From contig NZ_CP082249.1 in the NCBI RefSeq assembly GCF_019879105.1, positions 3,472,001 through 3,536,000 on the forward strand: 64,000 nt of DNA, in the 5' to 3' direction. How positions within the stretch are numbered: position 1 is the stretch's first letter; each line of letters opens with the position of its first letter. Positions 17,543 through 26,084 of this stretch are shown piece after piece. The notes beneath the pieces are model-generated. The model saw nothing but the letters and a program-made list of their open reading frames with translations, was not told the DNA's origin and made no database searches. This DNA is from Natrinema sp. SYSU A 869 (GTDB lineage Archaea > Halobacteriota > Halobacteria > Halobacteriales > Natrialbaceae). Position numbers and translations under genes: made by a program.

Positions 17543-18628
17543 ATGAACGAGCGAACGGACCGTGCAAAGACAGTTCTTCGGGCGATCGTTCACGAGATCC
17601 GGGTCGAGCGGATCACGTTCATGGCGGGCAGCATCGCCTACCACGCGTTCGTCTCGTTACTCCCGCTGTTGCTGGTACTGTTAGCTGCCGTCTCGGCAGT
17701 GGGTGGCCAGCAACTCGAGGACGGACTCGTCTCGGTGACACAGGCGGCCTTCACCCCCGGCGCGGCCGACGTGCTCGTGAGCGAACTCGACGACGCGTCG
17801 GCCGAGGCGTCTGTACTCGGACTTGGGGTCCTCGTCTGGGGTGCCTTGCGGATCTTCCGCAGCCTCGATGCGGCCTTCTCCGACATCTACGAGACCCAAT
17901 CCGAGAACACGTTCGTGAATCAGCTCGTCGACGGCGTCCTCGTCTTCGTCTCCATTGCGGCCGTGGTGGTCGCGATTCTCGCCATCGAGGCGGCGCTGTC
18001 GCCGTCGACCGGGACGACGTTCGGATGGATCGGCTACCGTCTCGGGCTCGTCGCCGCCATCGTCGCCGCGCTGTTCCCGATGTACTACCTGTTCCCGGAC
18101 GAACCCGACATGACGGCTCGAGAGGCGGTCCCGGGCGTGACCGTGACCGCCGTCGGCCTCGTCGTCTTCGAGTCGCTGTTCCGGTTCTATCTCACGTACA
18201 GTAGCACGGCCGCCGAGGGGCAGTTCCTCTCGAGTATCCTCGTGTTCCTGACGTGGCTGTACTTCAGCAGCCTCCTCTTGCTCGTCGGGGTCGCCGTCAA
18301 CGCCGTGCTCACGAACCGGAGCCACGACGTAGACATCGAACCGGTCATCAGTGGTGTTCCGGCCGAAGAAACAGCGTCGGACGCTGCTGTGGACGGGACC
18401 GACGACCCCGCGGCCGCGGTCGACCGACTGGCGGAACGGTTGCGGACGGCCGACGAGATGGCGATCATCGTTGACGGCGAATCGGTCGCGCTCCCAGTTC
18501 CCAACAGCATCGACGCCGAGACGGACGACTCGTCGCTCCCGGCGATCGGCGACGGCACGAGGATTGAGCTCCGGTGGTCGGCAGCGGACGATGAGTTCGT
18601 CGTCAGTGAACCGGCGTCGGGCTCGTAA
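17543..18628 (+). CDS. YihY/BrkB-family membrane protein
   Basis: A 361-residue membrane protein with about six transmembrane helices. The N-terminal signature is FMAGSIAYHAFVSLLPLLLVL, and SILVFLTWLYFSSLLLLVG is the last helix of the YihY family. Residues after about 280 form an acidic cytoplasmic tail not present in the shorter homologue at 59047-59829. The biochemical role of the family is unsettled. It was once annotated as ribonuclease BN, which is not supported by the sequence. Confidence 0.85.
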   Translation: MNERTDRAKTVLRAIVHEIRVERITFMAGSIAYHAFVSLLPLLLVLLAAVSAVGGQQLEDGLVSVTQAAFTPGAADVLVSELDDASAEASVLGLGVLVWGALRIFRSLDAAFSDIYETQSENTFVNQLVDGVLVFVSIAAVVVAILAIEAALSPSTGTTFGWIGYRLGLVAAIVAALFPMYYLFPDEPDMTAREAVPGVTVTAVGLVVFESLFRFYLTYSSTAAEGQFLSSILVFLTWLYFSSLLLLVGVAVNAVLTNRSHDVDIEPVISGVPAEETASDAAVDGTDDPAAAVDRLAERLRTADEMAIIVDGESVALPVPNSIDAETDDSSLPAIGDGTRIELRWSAADDEFVVSEPASGS

Positions 18629-18660
18629 GTGTCGTTACGGGCCGCGAGCGCGAACCGATG

Positions 18661-18963
18661 TCACATGAGGTCCCACTCTTCGTCGTCGATCCGGATCGTC
18701 GTCAGTTCGTCGCGGTCGCCCAACAGCCGGAAGGCGAAGCCGGCATCGTCGCGTTCGTACTGCAGATCGAGGGTCGTCACGTCGGCCGTCACCTCCGTCG
18801 CCGCGCTCGGCTCCTGGTCCCGCGACTCCGGCGGGTTGAGATCGAAGTCGTCGTAGGCGAGACGGGTCGACTCCTCGACGATGCCGTCTTCACCGTAGAC
18901 GTCGGCGTCGATCCCGTTCGTCTCGGTCTCCCGGACCTCGAGCCGATACGTTTCCATGGACAT
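18661..18963 (-). CDS. small acidic halobacterial protein of unknown function
   Basis: A 100-residue soluble protein starting MSMETYRLEVRETETNGIDA and ending in TTIRIDDEEWDLM. It appears to be all-beta, with no cysteine, signal peptide or membrane segment. The internal ATG at 18963 is chosen because upstream residues are basic and untypical. It is convergent with the BrkB gene, 32 bases apart. No family with a known function is recognised. Confidence 0.55.
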   Translation of the reverse strand: MSMETYRLEVRETETNGIDADVYGEDGIVEESTRLAYDDFDLNPPESRDQEPSAATEVTADVTTLDLQYERDDAGFAFRLLGDRDELTTIRIDDEEWDLM

Positions 18964-19037
18964 ACCTCGCGTTCGCTCGGCCCGGGAATGGCGATTCGGC
19001 TTACATGCGCTGGGGAGCAACTATACGAGCTGTCCCG

Positions 19038-19863
19038 TTACTCGACGCTCGGTGTCGGCTCGACCAACTGCGCGAGCGCGTCCGTGACCCGTTTGGGCCG
19101 CGCCATCGTCCTCGTGGCGCATCGAATCGGGAGCGGCCACGGGAGTCCGCGACGAATGGCGAGTCGATCGTCCGTGAGTTCGACTGACCGCAACTGCCCC
19201 CGGGGAACGAACTGGTAATTGAACGTCTTCGATCGGCGGATGCACAGGCCGCTTTCGAAGAGCGTGTACGTTCGAGTTCGCCCACTGGTGATCGCCTGTC
19301 CGATTACCGCGCCACCGAACGCGGGCAGCGGATTCATCGCCAGATCGACGGAGTGAGTGAGAAGGATGCCACCGACGAAACAGCCACAGCCGATACCGAA
19401 TCCAGCTCCTCGAATGAGTCGCCGGTACCAGGTATCCGGACTTGCAGTCCACTCGGCCAGGATCGATTCCCGTTCATGAAGGGAAGCGACGTGCCGGTTC
19501 ACCGTGATGAGATAGAAGATCATTCCCGCGAGGCTGAGGACGACCAGTTCGATGCCCCAGCCTGACACCCACGTCTCGTAGCCGCGATGCCCGAGCAGTG
19601 CGAGAAATGGAACGGCAAAAATCGGGACGAAAATCACTGCAACCGGGAGGAGATACAGCTGTGTCCGCACGAGTACCGTCGCGGGAGCGGTCCACGTATA
19701 CAGCGAACGGCAACGAGGAGACCGATACACACGCCGATCGTCACGGGCCACTGTGCGGTGTATCCCGACTCGAGAACGTGGCTCGCCACCCCTGAACGAG
19801 CAACGCGATGTAGCCCCCTGCAACGATCGAGAAGATCGCGGCCGATGGTTGACGAAGCGACAT
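19038..19863 (-). pseudogene. frameshifted multi-spanning membrane protein with PH-like C-terminus
   Basis: Three reading frames in succession encode one plausible protein. Frame 1 from an ATG at 19863 gives MSLRQPSAAIFSIVAGGYIA. The next frame continues with GVASHVLESGYTAQWPVTIG and a second hydrophobic helix. The third frame (open down to 19038) gives LYLLPVAVIFVPIFAVPFLA, two more helices and a soluble end, TYTLFESGLCIRRSKTFNYQ, resembling a bacterial PH-type domain. Both switches fit a missing base, the first at a run of four C (plus strand, about 19789-19792). Either a decayed gene or two consensus errors. The function is unknown. Confidence 0.6.
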
Positions 19864-20055
19864 GTATTCGGTTCGAATCTCCTCTCAGTAATTTCTTTTG
19901 GACAATATCGATGTGATTAATAAATCAATGTGAGCGATTACAGCACCCTTGGAGTCGGACTCCGTGTTACCGTGGTTTCAGTAACGAAATACCAATGATG
20001 CTCCGAACGGGAACGCTATGGAGTACCGACGAACAGTGCATTCGAGCACCGATTG

Positions 20056-20895
20056 TCACACTGAACCGTACGGTCCGAGCCGCGTCCCGTCCAGCAGATA
20101 GGCCTCGCCATCGGCCAGGCCTGACGGAAGAAACGGTGAGAGAAACGACTGTCCTGTCACGTTGATCCACGTCCCCCCGACGAGGTCGTTGAACGCCGGT
20201 ACGACGATTACCTTCGGCGGCGACTCGTCCGCCCGCTCGAGCCACGAGACCCCCTCGTATTCGGACCGGTCGCGAAACGGGGCTGGATCGAGCCGTCCAC
20301 GGAGCCACGCGCGTTCGACGCGGCTGCCGCCGACCTCGTCCTCGAGTCGCACGCAGGGATGTTCGTGACCCAGACAGAGCACGTCGCTCTCGAGGGCGGC
20401 TCGCGAGGGCCAGGTGTGGCCGTGACAGATGCCGACGTCGCCGAGTGCGACGCCCTCGCCGGGAACGACGTCGACGGCCGCCTCGACGTCATCGCTCTCC
20501 GCGAGCCAGGTTTCGATCCGGCCGTCGTGATTTCCCTTGACGACCATGACCGCGAGGTCACTCGCGAACGATTCGAACAGCACCTCGAGTTCGCCGCGCT
20601 CGGCTCCGCCCGGATCGCCGATCGAGTGCATGAGGTCGCCGAGCACGACCAGTCGGTCGGGGTCGGTGCGCTCAAGCAGCGATACGAGTCGCTCGCGGCG
20701 GTCGGGTGCCCGACTGGGAACGTCAACGCCGCGCTCGTATCGCAGGCCGGCCTCGTAGCCAGCGTGATAGTCGGCGACGAGCAGGGCTCGTTCGTCCCCG
20801 ATCACCGCGGTCGCGGCCGGTTCGCCCGGAACGGGCTCGACTCGAGTCGGCGGCGACGCGGGCTCGGCCGCGGCGCGGCGGGGATCGTCTCGCAT
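20056..20895 (-). CDS. rpe: calcineurin-like metallophosphoesterase of the rpa1 operon
   Basis: A 279-residue metallophosphoesterase. Dimetal motifs in order: VADYHAGYE (D-x-H), GDLMHS (GD), KGNHDG (GNHD), CHGHTWP and GHEH. It matches the archaeal MJ0037-like group. In Haloferax the third gene of the rpa1 operon encodes such a phosphoesterase (Rpe). Here it starts 10 bases after rpap1, giving the same order. It presumably supports single-strand DNA metabolism, but its substrate is not known. Confidence 0.88.
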   Translation of the reverse strand: MRDDPRRAAAEPASPPTRVEPVPGEPAATAVIGDERALLVADYHAGYEAGLRYERGVDVPSRAPDRRERLVSLLERTDPDRLVVLGDLMHSIGDPGGAERGELEVLFESFASDLAVMVVKGNHDGRIETWLAESDDVEAAVDVVPGEGVALGDVGICHGHTWPSRAALESDVLCLGHEHPCVRLEDEVGGSRVERAWLRGRLDPAPFRDRSEYEGVSWLERADESPPKVIVVPAFNDLVGGTWINVTGQSFLSPFLPSGLADGEAYLLDGTRLGPYGSV

Positions 20896-20905
20896 CGTCG
20901 CCCGA

Positions 20906-22873
20906 TCAGATCGCTTTCAGCGTCTCGTCGTCGGGCTCGTAACACTGGCCGCCCATCAAAGCGTCCTGGATGGCGTTTTCGACGTCGTCGGCGGACGCAC
21001 CGGTGTCCGCAGCGACCTCTTCAATCACCGTCGTCCGGTCGGCACCGTCGCCATCGTCGAGTTCCTCCATCGTCTCGACGACGTACGCCTCGAGATCGAC
21101 ATCGTCGGCCGGTTCAGCCTCGGAGTCGTCGGCATCGGATTCCTCGTCGGTCGCTGGCTCGTCCGCGCCCGATTCCGGTTCCGATTTGTCTTCGGCCTCG
21201 AGTCCGGATTCCGGCGGCGCGCCGAGATCGTCGTCAGAGTCGGCGGCTTGTGCACCGGCGGTCTCGTCGTTAGCTGCGGGCTCGTCCTCGCTGGATGCCG
21301 ATTCGCCCGCTGGCTCGCCGGCTTCGACGTCTTCCGAATCGGGAACGTCGATGTCGGCCTCGCCAGGCTCCTCGACCTCGCTCCCGGTCGTGAACTCCGC
21401 ACCGAACTCTTCCTCGAGCTGCTCACGTTCCTCTTCGTCCATCTCATACATGCTGTCGTCGACGTCACCGGCACCGAAATCGTCGAGTTCGTCGTCGCCG
21501 GCTTCGTCGGACGCCGACTCGGCACTGTCGTCGGCCTCCTCGACAGCGTTGGCCGTCGTCTCGGCAGACTCGGTCTCGAGTGTCTCGCTGTCGGAGCCGG
21601 CATCGGCATTGATCGGTTCGGGGTCGGCCGCTGACTCGCTGGCCGTCGTTTCGGCCGCGCCGCCAGCGGTATCCGATTCGTCGGAGATGGCCGGTTCGTC
21701 AGTATCGTCGGAGATGGTCGGTTCGTCGCCATCGCTCGCGTCCGCCTCGAGTTCGGGTTCGGCCGTGTCAGTATCGGGCTCGGACTCGATCTCGGTCTCG
21801 GTCGTTCCGGTCTCGGATTCGATATCGATGTCGGCAGTTCCGGTCACGTCAGTACTGTCGCTGGTCGCCGTTCCGGCTGCGGAGCCCGAATGCGCGTCCT
21901 CGGGGTCGGTCGCCGCGCCGCTCCCGCCGGCCGCGGCCGCGACCGGTTCCGTCGGCGCTGAGTCGGTGTCGGCCTCGGGTTCGGCACTGGCCTCGAGCGC
22001 CTCGATATCGACGCCATTGAGGTCGGCGAGCGAGGCGAATGTCGCGTCAAACTCGGGGCTCGTTGCGCCCGGCGCGATGTCGAGTCCACTCACCTGATCG
22101 CGGTCGCCCGCGACGACTTCGCAGGCCTCGAGAGCGCAGTCCCGGAGCGCCGCGAGGTACGACGGCGTCGTCCCGTAGTGGTCCTGTGCGAGCGGAATCC
22201 CCGCTGCCAGACCGGATTCGACGCCGGCCTCGAGCAGCGCATCGGTCAGCGCCTCACCGCTCGCGTCTCGCGGTGGCTCGGAAGCCGCTTCGCGGCTTCC
22301 GTCATCACGAGACGGCTCCGTCGTCTCGAACGACTCTGCCGCTCGACTGTCCGCGGAGCGTGGCTCCGCGCTATCCTCGAGTTCGGCGGCCCCGGCATAG
22401 GTACCGATACGGTCGATCGTCTGTTCGGCTGCGCTGACGACCCAGCGGTCCCGGGTATCGGCGTCGACCGTCGCGATGCTTTCGGGACGAATCGAGGTGT
22501 AGACCTGATCCGAGTCGTCGGGCTGGAAGGTCCGGGCCTTGCCCGTCACCGCGACGAATGCTGGCGGGTCGGTCTGCTCTAAGAACGCCAGTTCGTCGGG
22601 CTGGTACTGGCCGGCATAGACGACGAACGCGCCTGTGGGATCGACGACGCGGGCACGGACCATCTCGTCGTTGACCGACGTGACTTCGGTCAGCGTCCCG
22701 ACGGCGAAGACGCGATTGAGGCGTGCGCCGGTCGGCGAGATTACGTAGTTCGGGGCCCGCTCTTCGTCGCTCTCGGCATAGGAGAGCGAGGCGTCGTCGT
22801 ACTCGGCTGCGAAGAGTCGGTAGGCAATCTCTCGTCCTGGAACCTCGTCGTTACTGTTTCCGTTCGCGCTCAT
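20906..22873 (-). CDS. rpap1: RPA-associated protein
   Basis: A 655-residue protein. Residues 1-150 form an OB-fold domain (REIAYRLFAAEYDDASLSY, then RLNRVFAVGTLTEVTSVND) of the COG3390 RPA-associated family. About residues 160-580 are an extremely acidic, Ser/Thr/Asp/Glu-rich disordered stretch. The last 65 residues look like a winged helix (DRTTVIEEVAADTGASADDV), comparable to the C-terminus of eukaryotic RPA32. It overlaps the rpa1 stop by four bases, so translation is coupled. It works with Rpa1 in binding single-stranded DNA. The acidic linker is longer than the folded parts. Confidence 0.9.
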   Translation of the reverse strand: MSANGNSNDEVPGREIAYRLFAAEYDDASLSYAESDEERAPNYVISPTGARLNRVFAVGTLTEVTSVNDEMVRARVVDPTGAFVVYAGQYQPDELAFLEQTDPPAFVAVTGKARTFQPDDSDQVYTSIRPESIATVDADTRDRWVVSAAEQTIDRIGTYAGAAELEDSAEPRSADSRAAESFETTEPSRDDGSREAASEPPRDASGEALTDALLEAGVESGLAAGIPLAQDHYGTTPSYLAALRDCALEACEVVAGDRDQVSGLDIAPGATSPEFDATFASLADLNGVDIEALEASAEPEADTDSAPTEPVAAAAGGSGAATDPEDAHSGSAAGTATSDSTDVTGTADIDIESETGTTETEIESEPDTDTAEPELEADASDGDEPTISDDTDEPAISDESDTAGGAAETTASESAADPEPINADAGSDSETLETESAETTANAVEEADDSAESASDEAGDDELDDFGAGDVDDSMYEMDEEEREQLEEEFGAEFTTGSEVEEPGEADIDVPDSEDVEAGEPAGESASSEDEPAANDETAGAQAADSDDDLGAPPESGLEAEDKSEPESGADEPATDEESDADDSEAEPADDVDLEAYVVETMEELDDGDGADRTTVIEEVAADTGASADDVENAIQDALMGGQCYEPDDETLKAI

Positions 22874-24144
22874 GCGTCCACCTCCTCGAGGAAGGCCGTT
22901 GCACGGGCGGCCGGATCGTCGTCGCTCTCTTCGAAGCGCTCGGCGTCTAAATTCGCGCCGTACTCGTCGACCGAGAGGTGACCGCGAATGCGGTACTCGC
23001 GGCCGACGATGCGCTCGCGGATCCGATCCGCGACGACCTCCTGATCCATGGCTTCACGGGCCTGCTCGAGGGCGTCCTCAAGCGTGCCGTCGTAGACCCG
23101 TTCGGTGAGTTCGTCGTCGAGAACGACGGTGACGGTGCCGGTACCGTCGTCGAGGATCGCCTTGACGCGCAGGTCGTCGATCCCGTCGACGTCACCGTGG
23201 GTCCGGCACTGTCCCTTCTGGACGACACGGTAGCACTCCGGACAGCGCTGGATGAGGCCGGAACCGTCTCGGACCGCAAGCAGGTTACCTACGACTTCCA
23301 CGTCGTAGATGCCGCCGGTGGCGACGGCGTCGCCGACGTCCATCGTCGAGGTGTTACTGCCAACGTCGATCTCCCGGTCGATCGCGGTGACCGTCGAGAA
23401 CTCCGAGACGTTGACTTCGGGGACGCCCCGGAACTCCTGAACGTAGGCGTTCTCGATGCGAACCGTGTCGCCGTCCTCGATTTCGGGGGCTGGATCCCAG
23501 TTCGTGAAGGGGAGGCGGCCGCTCTCGTCACCGAAGATGCCGCTCAGGATGTCCGTCTCGCCGTCGCGACCGTCGATCGTCTTGCGCTCGCACTCGAGGA
23601 CGGTGACCTCGATCGTGACCGCGCGATCGCCGGTCTGGAGGTCGGCCAGCTGCGCGTCGCCACCGATCTCGTGGGGGACCTCGAGCGCGTCGTTCTCGAA
23701 GGACAGCGAGGTACTCTCGCCGAGGTTGAGTTCGGGTTCGCCGTCCCACTCGCGGACGCCCGCGTTGCCCGCGGTGATCGTGTCGCCCGGCTCGAGGCCG
23801 AAGTCCTCCCATGCGGTGTAGTCGATGACGCCGGTCTCGTCGGCCAGTCGGCCTTCGACGATGACGTGATCGGAGCCCTGATAGCGGATCGATCGTTCGC
23901 CCGCCGTGAGGACGACGCCCGTGATAGTGACGTTGCTGTCGTCGGGCGCGATCTCGGCGATATCCTTCGCGGACGGTGTTCCGCCACCGCTGCTGGACCC
24001 GTCGCCGTACTTCCGCCGGAGGCTCTGTTTGGCCTCGTCGACCGGGACGCTGTACTCCACTAGATTTTGCAGGTCGTCTTTGACCTCCTCTTTGTCAACA
24101 CCGAGGTCGGAGGCGAGATCCTCGGCATGATCGTCGAGTTCCAT
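22870..24144 (-). CDS. rpa1: replication protein A (single-stranded DNA-binding)
   Basis: A 424-residue archaeal RPA with a helical N-terminus, three OB folds (beginning about 70, 170 and 265) and a zinc finger CPECYRVVQKGQCRTHG near residue 305, then a C-terminal domain. It coats single-stranded DNA in replication and repair. The start MELDDHAED at 24144 is preferred over an ATG eight codons upstream because a TTTTTATG box lies about 27 bases before it, giving a leaderless mRNA. It is the first gene of rpa1-rpap1-rpe, the order known from Haloferax. Confidence 0.92.
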   Translation of the reverse strand: MELDDHAEDLASDLGVDKEEVKDDLQNLVEYSVPVDEAKQSLRRKYGDGSSSGGGTPSAKDIAEIAPDDSNVTITGVVLTAGERSIRYQGSDHVIVEGRLADETGVIDYTAWEDFGLEPGDTITAGNAGVREWDGEPELNLGESTSLSFENDALEVPHEIGGDAQLADLQTGDRAVTIEVTVLECERKTIDGRDGETDILSGIFGDESGRLPFTNWDPAPEIEDGDTVRIENAYVQEFRGVPEVNVSEFSTVTAIDREIDVGSNTSTMDVGDAVATGGIYDVEVVGNLLAVRDGSGLIQRCPECYRVVQKGQCRTHGDVDGIDDLRVKAILDDGTGTVTVVLDDELTERVYDGTLEDALEQAREAMDQEVVADRIRERIVGREYRIRGHLSVDEYGANLDAERFEESDDDPAARATAFLEEVDA

Positions 24145-24504
24145 CACTTGCCTTTCGAGTTGGGGCATAAAAAGCGTTCCCGGAGGAGGGTGGAAGTGAA
24201 TTCGTCGGGCTATCGACGAAGCCGTTCAGCATTGGTTAGTGGGGTCACAGAAACCCCTGTATTCGGAACCGCTCCTGGAACACACGATCAGTACAGCAGA
24301 TCCACACGTCAGTTCGGAAGAGTCACCTGGCATGCGGTGGCGCGCGCTGTGTCGCGGTGAGCGGACAGTGAACTGCGAGACACTGCCGTACGAGGGACGA
24401 GCGAGCTGGGCTGTGCAATCTGGTCGGTTCACGTCAGAGTCCATTCCGAAACAAGAACGACCGCGCTCAACGACTGTAACGATGACAGACAGTGAAGCGA
24501 GCTG
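24145..24504. other. intergenic stretch, no gene seen
   Basis: About 340 bases between rpa1 and the PhoU-like gene. The rpa1 promoter box lies near 24168-24175. The remaining GC-rich part (around 24330-24420) has short self-complementary pieces but no tRNA, RNase P or SRP RNA signature that I can identify, and its open frames are not protein-like. Confidence 0.4.
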
Positions 24505-25500
24505 TCAGGGTCGTGGTGCCGCCTTCTGAAGCGCCGTCTCGGCGATGTTGCCGCCGTAGTCGGCGCTTCGGGACAGTGAGTCGACGATTAACCCCAGCGA
24601 CTGGGCCTGTACCGGCTCGAGGTCCCGGAGCATGTCGTCGATCTGGCGGGTGTGTTCGTCAATCTCGAGGACGGCCTCGCGGGCGTCGTGCCCGAGCCGG
24701 TTGGCCTCCTCGGTCTCGTCGGCGAACAGCGCGTCCATCGCCTTCTCGAGGACGGTCGAGGCGTCGGCTTGCAGTTCCTCGAGACCCTTGGCGACTGACT
24801 CGGGGATCTCGTCGAGTTTGAGCGCGATGTTACTGATCTTGGCGGCGTGGTCGGCGACGCGCTCGAGCTGACGCGCACTCGAGTGGAAGTCGAAACAGTC
24901 CTCGCGGGGAACGCCAAGTTCCTCAGCGGCGCGAGGCGAGCGAAGCGTCGCACGGAAGATCCGCGAGACGACCAGCCAGAGGCGGTCAACGTCGTCGTCG
25001 CGTTCGATCACGTCGTGGGCAATGTCGTCGTCGTTCTCGATCAGCGCCCGGACGGCGTCCTCGAGCATCGACTGGGCGATCAGGCGCATTCGCGTGACGG
25101 CGTTGACGATCGACAGCTCCGAGGAGTCGAGCAGGTCCTGAATGACCATGCTGTCGGTCGTCTCCTCGAGTACCTCGACGCCGACCAGCCCCTGGGTCGC
25201 GTCGCGAATCGCCCGACGCTGGTCCGTCGTGATCCGGCCTGCCTCGAGCCTGATGATATCGAAGCCGCTGACGTACATCGTCATCACGGCTCGGGTCAGG
25301 CGCTCGCCCTCGAGGCTCGAGATGTCGAGGGTGCCTTCCTGCCGGTCCGTTTCGTTTCGGGGTGTCAGCAAGAGCGCGTCGTCCTCGGGATAGAACTCGA
25401 CGGTCGTCCCGGCGCTGACGTCGTTGTCGGTCGCCCACGTTTTCGGTAGTGAGACGGTGTACGTCGATCCGCCCGTCACTTGGACCTTGCGCGTCTCCAT
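24505..25500 (-). CDS. PhoU-domain regulator with N-terminal AbrB/SpoVT DNA-binding domain
   Basis: A 331-residue protein. Residues 1-45 are an AbrB/SpoVT swapped-hairpin domain (KVQVTGGSTYTVSLPKTWA). The rest is two PhoU three-helix repeats, with conserved QLERVADHAAKISNIALKLD near residue 215. This archaeal fusion couples DNA binding to a PhoU phosphate-signalling module. It is divergent from the pstS1 operon across a 580-base control region, so it is the likely transcriptional regulator of phosphate uptake. A TATA-like ATATTTATATTC lies about 25-35 bases upstream of the ATG. Confidence 0.85.
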   Translation of the reverse strand: METRKVQVTGGSTYTVSLPKTWATDNDVSAGTTVEFYPEDDALLLTPRNETDRQEGTLDISSLEGERLTRAVMTMYVSGFDIIRLEAGRITTDQRRAIRDATQGLVGVEVLEETTDSMVIQDLLDSSELSIVNAVTRMRLIAQSMLEDAVRALIENDDDIAHDVIERDDDVDRLWLVVSRIFRATLRSPRAAEELGVPREDCFDFHSSARQLERVADHAAKISNIALKLDEIPESVAKGLEELQADASTVLEKAMDALFADETEEANRLGHDAREAVLEIDEHTRQIDDMLRDLEPVQAQSLGLIVDSLSRSADYGGNIAETALQKAAPRP

Positions 25501-25644
25501 GTGGCGGGGTTTCGACCGCCCGAATATAAATATATGTGTCTCTATAGAGCGATTCGGGATATCGGCATACTCGCCGATTGTGTACTGATTTCGTCGGGCT
25601 TCCGGGGAGAGATGTTTGTAGAGGTACTGGTTTTGACGTTGTAA

Positions 25645-25662
25645 ACTATAGTACTATATAGT
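25645..25662. promoter_or_regulatory. tandem AT-rich palindromes, candidate operator
   Basis: ACTATAGT (8 bases) is followed immediately by ACTATATAGT (10 bases); each is a perfect palindrome. They sit about 145 bases upstream of the AbrB-PhoU regulator start and 420 bases before pstS1. This would suit a dimeric AbrB-type or winged-helix regulator, but no binding data exist and AT-rich palindromes can arise by chance. Confidence 0.35.
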
Positions 25663-26001
25663 AATACAGTGGCGACGGTATTCGACCGTTGCTACCTAGT
25701 AACCAGTAACAGACGGTTGGTTTCCTGGAGACACCATCAGTGTCGCTTTCAGCGCCGACCGAGTTATCAAGGCCGGCACGGACGCTTCTCGAAGCCGTTG
25801 GCTCGCTGATCGCGACCCATTGCGGAGTCAGGACGCTGGTCAGTTGGCCGGTGTGGCGAGCGATATGGTGACAGTCATCAGATTACACTATCAATAACAA
25901 CCAATCGTTATATACCGCTCACACCGGTCCTATCCCGGCTCTTCTCACCTCGAGTATCAGCCGATAGCGGACGATGACGGCCGCTTCTCGGCTCCTGAAT
26001 A

Positions 26002-26063
26002 GATCTATATAGGTGTATGTTCACTCTGAATGATATATACGGCTCATAGCATCGTATTTTATA
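26002..26063 (+). promoter_or_regulatory. pstS1 promoter with conserved Pho block
   Basis: GATCTATAT begins at 26002. Exactly 30 bases later GATATATACGGCTC leads into CATAGCATCGTATTTT and a TATA-like end at 26063, about 22-30 bases before the ATG. The same two elements with the same 30-base spacing precede pstS2 (31636-31698). This implies a shared activator site overlapping the BRE/TATA region, comparable in concept to the P-box reported for Halobacterium pst promoters. Confidence 0.7.
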
Positions 26064-26084
26064 CCCTCTCGAATTCACAACGTG

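Larger units (their letters stand above)
25501..26084. promoter_or_regulatory. divergent control region between phoU-like regulator and pstS1
   Basis: 584 AT-rich bases with no coding signal. It holds the regulator's TATA box next to 25520-25535, two adjacent perfect palindromes at 25645-25662 and the pstS1 promoter block at 26002-26063. The antisense frame running through pstS1 into this region is a shadow. Confidence 0.6.

Noticed and set aside
20970-22097. 375-codon Ser/Ala-rich frame opposite rpap1
   Set aside because: It is the complement of the acidic low-complexity linker (GAC/GAG/TCG repeats), not an independent gene.
24169-24504. Possible structured RNA gene between rpa1 and the PhoU-like regulator
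   Set aside because: No consensus of RNase P RNA, SRP RNA or tRNA could be fitted by eye. A covariance-model search would decide.
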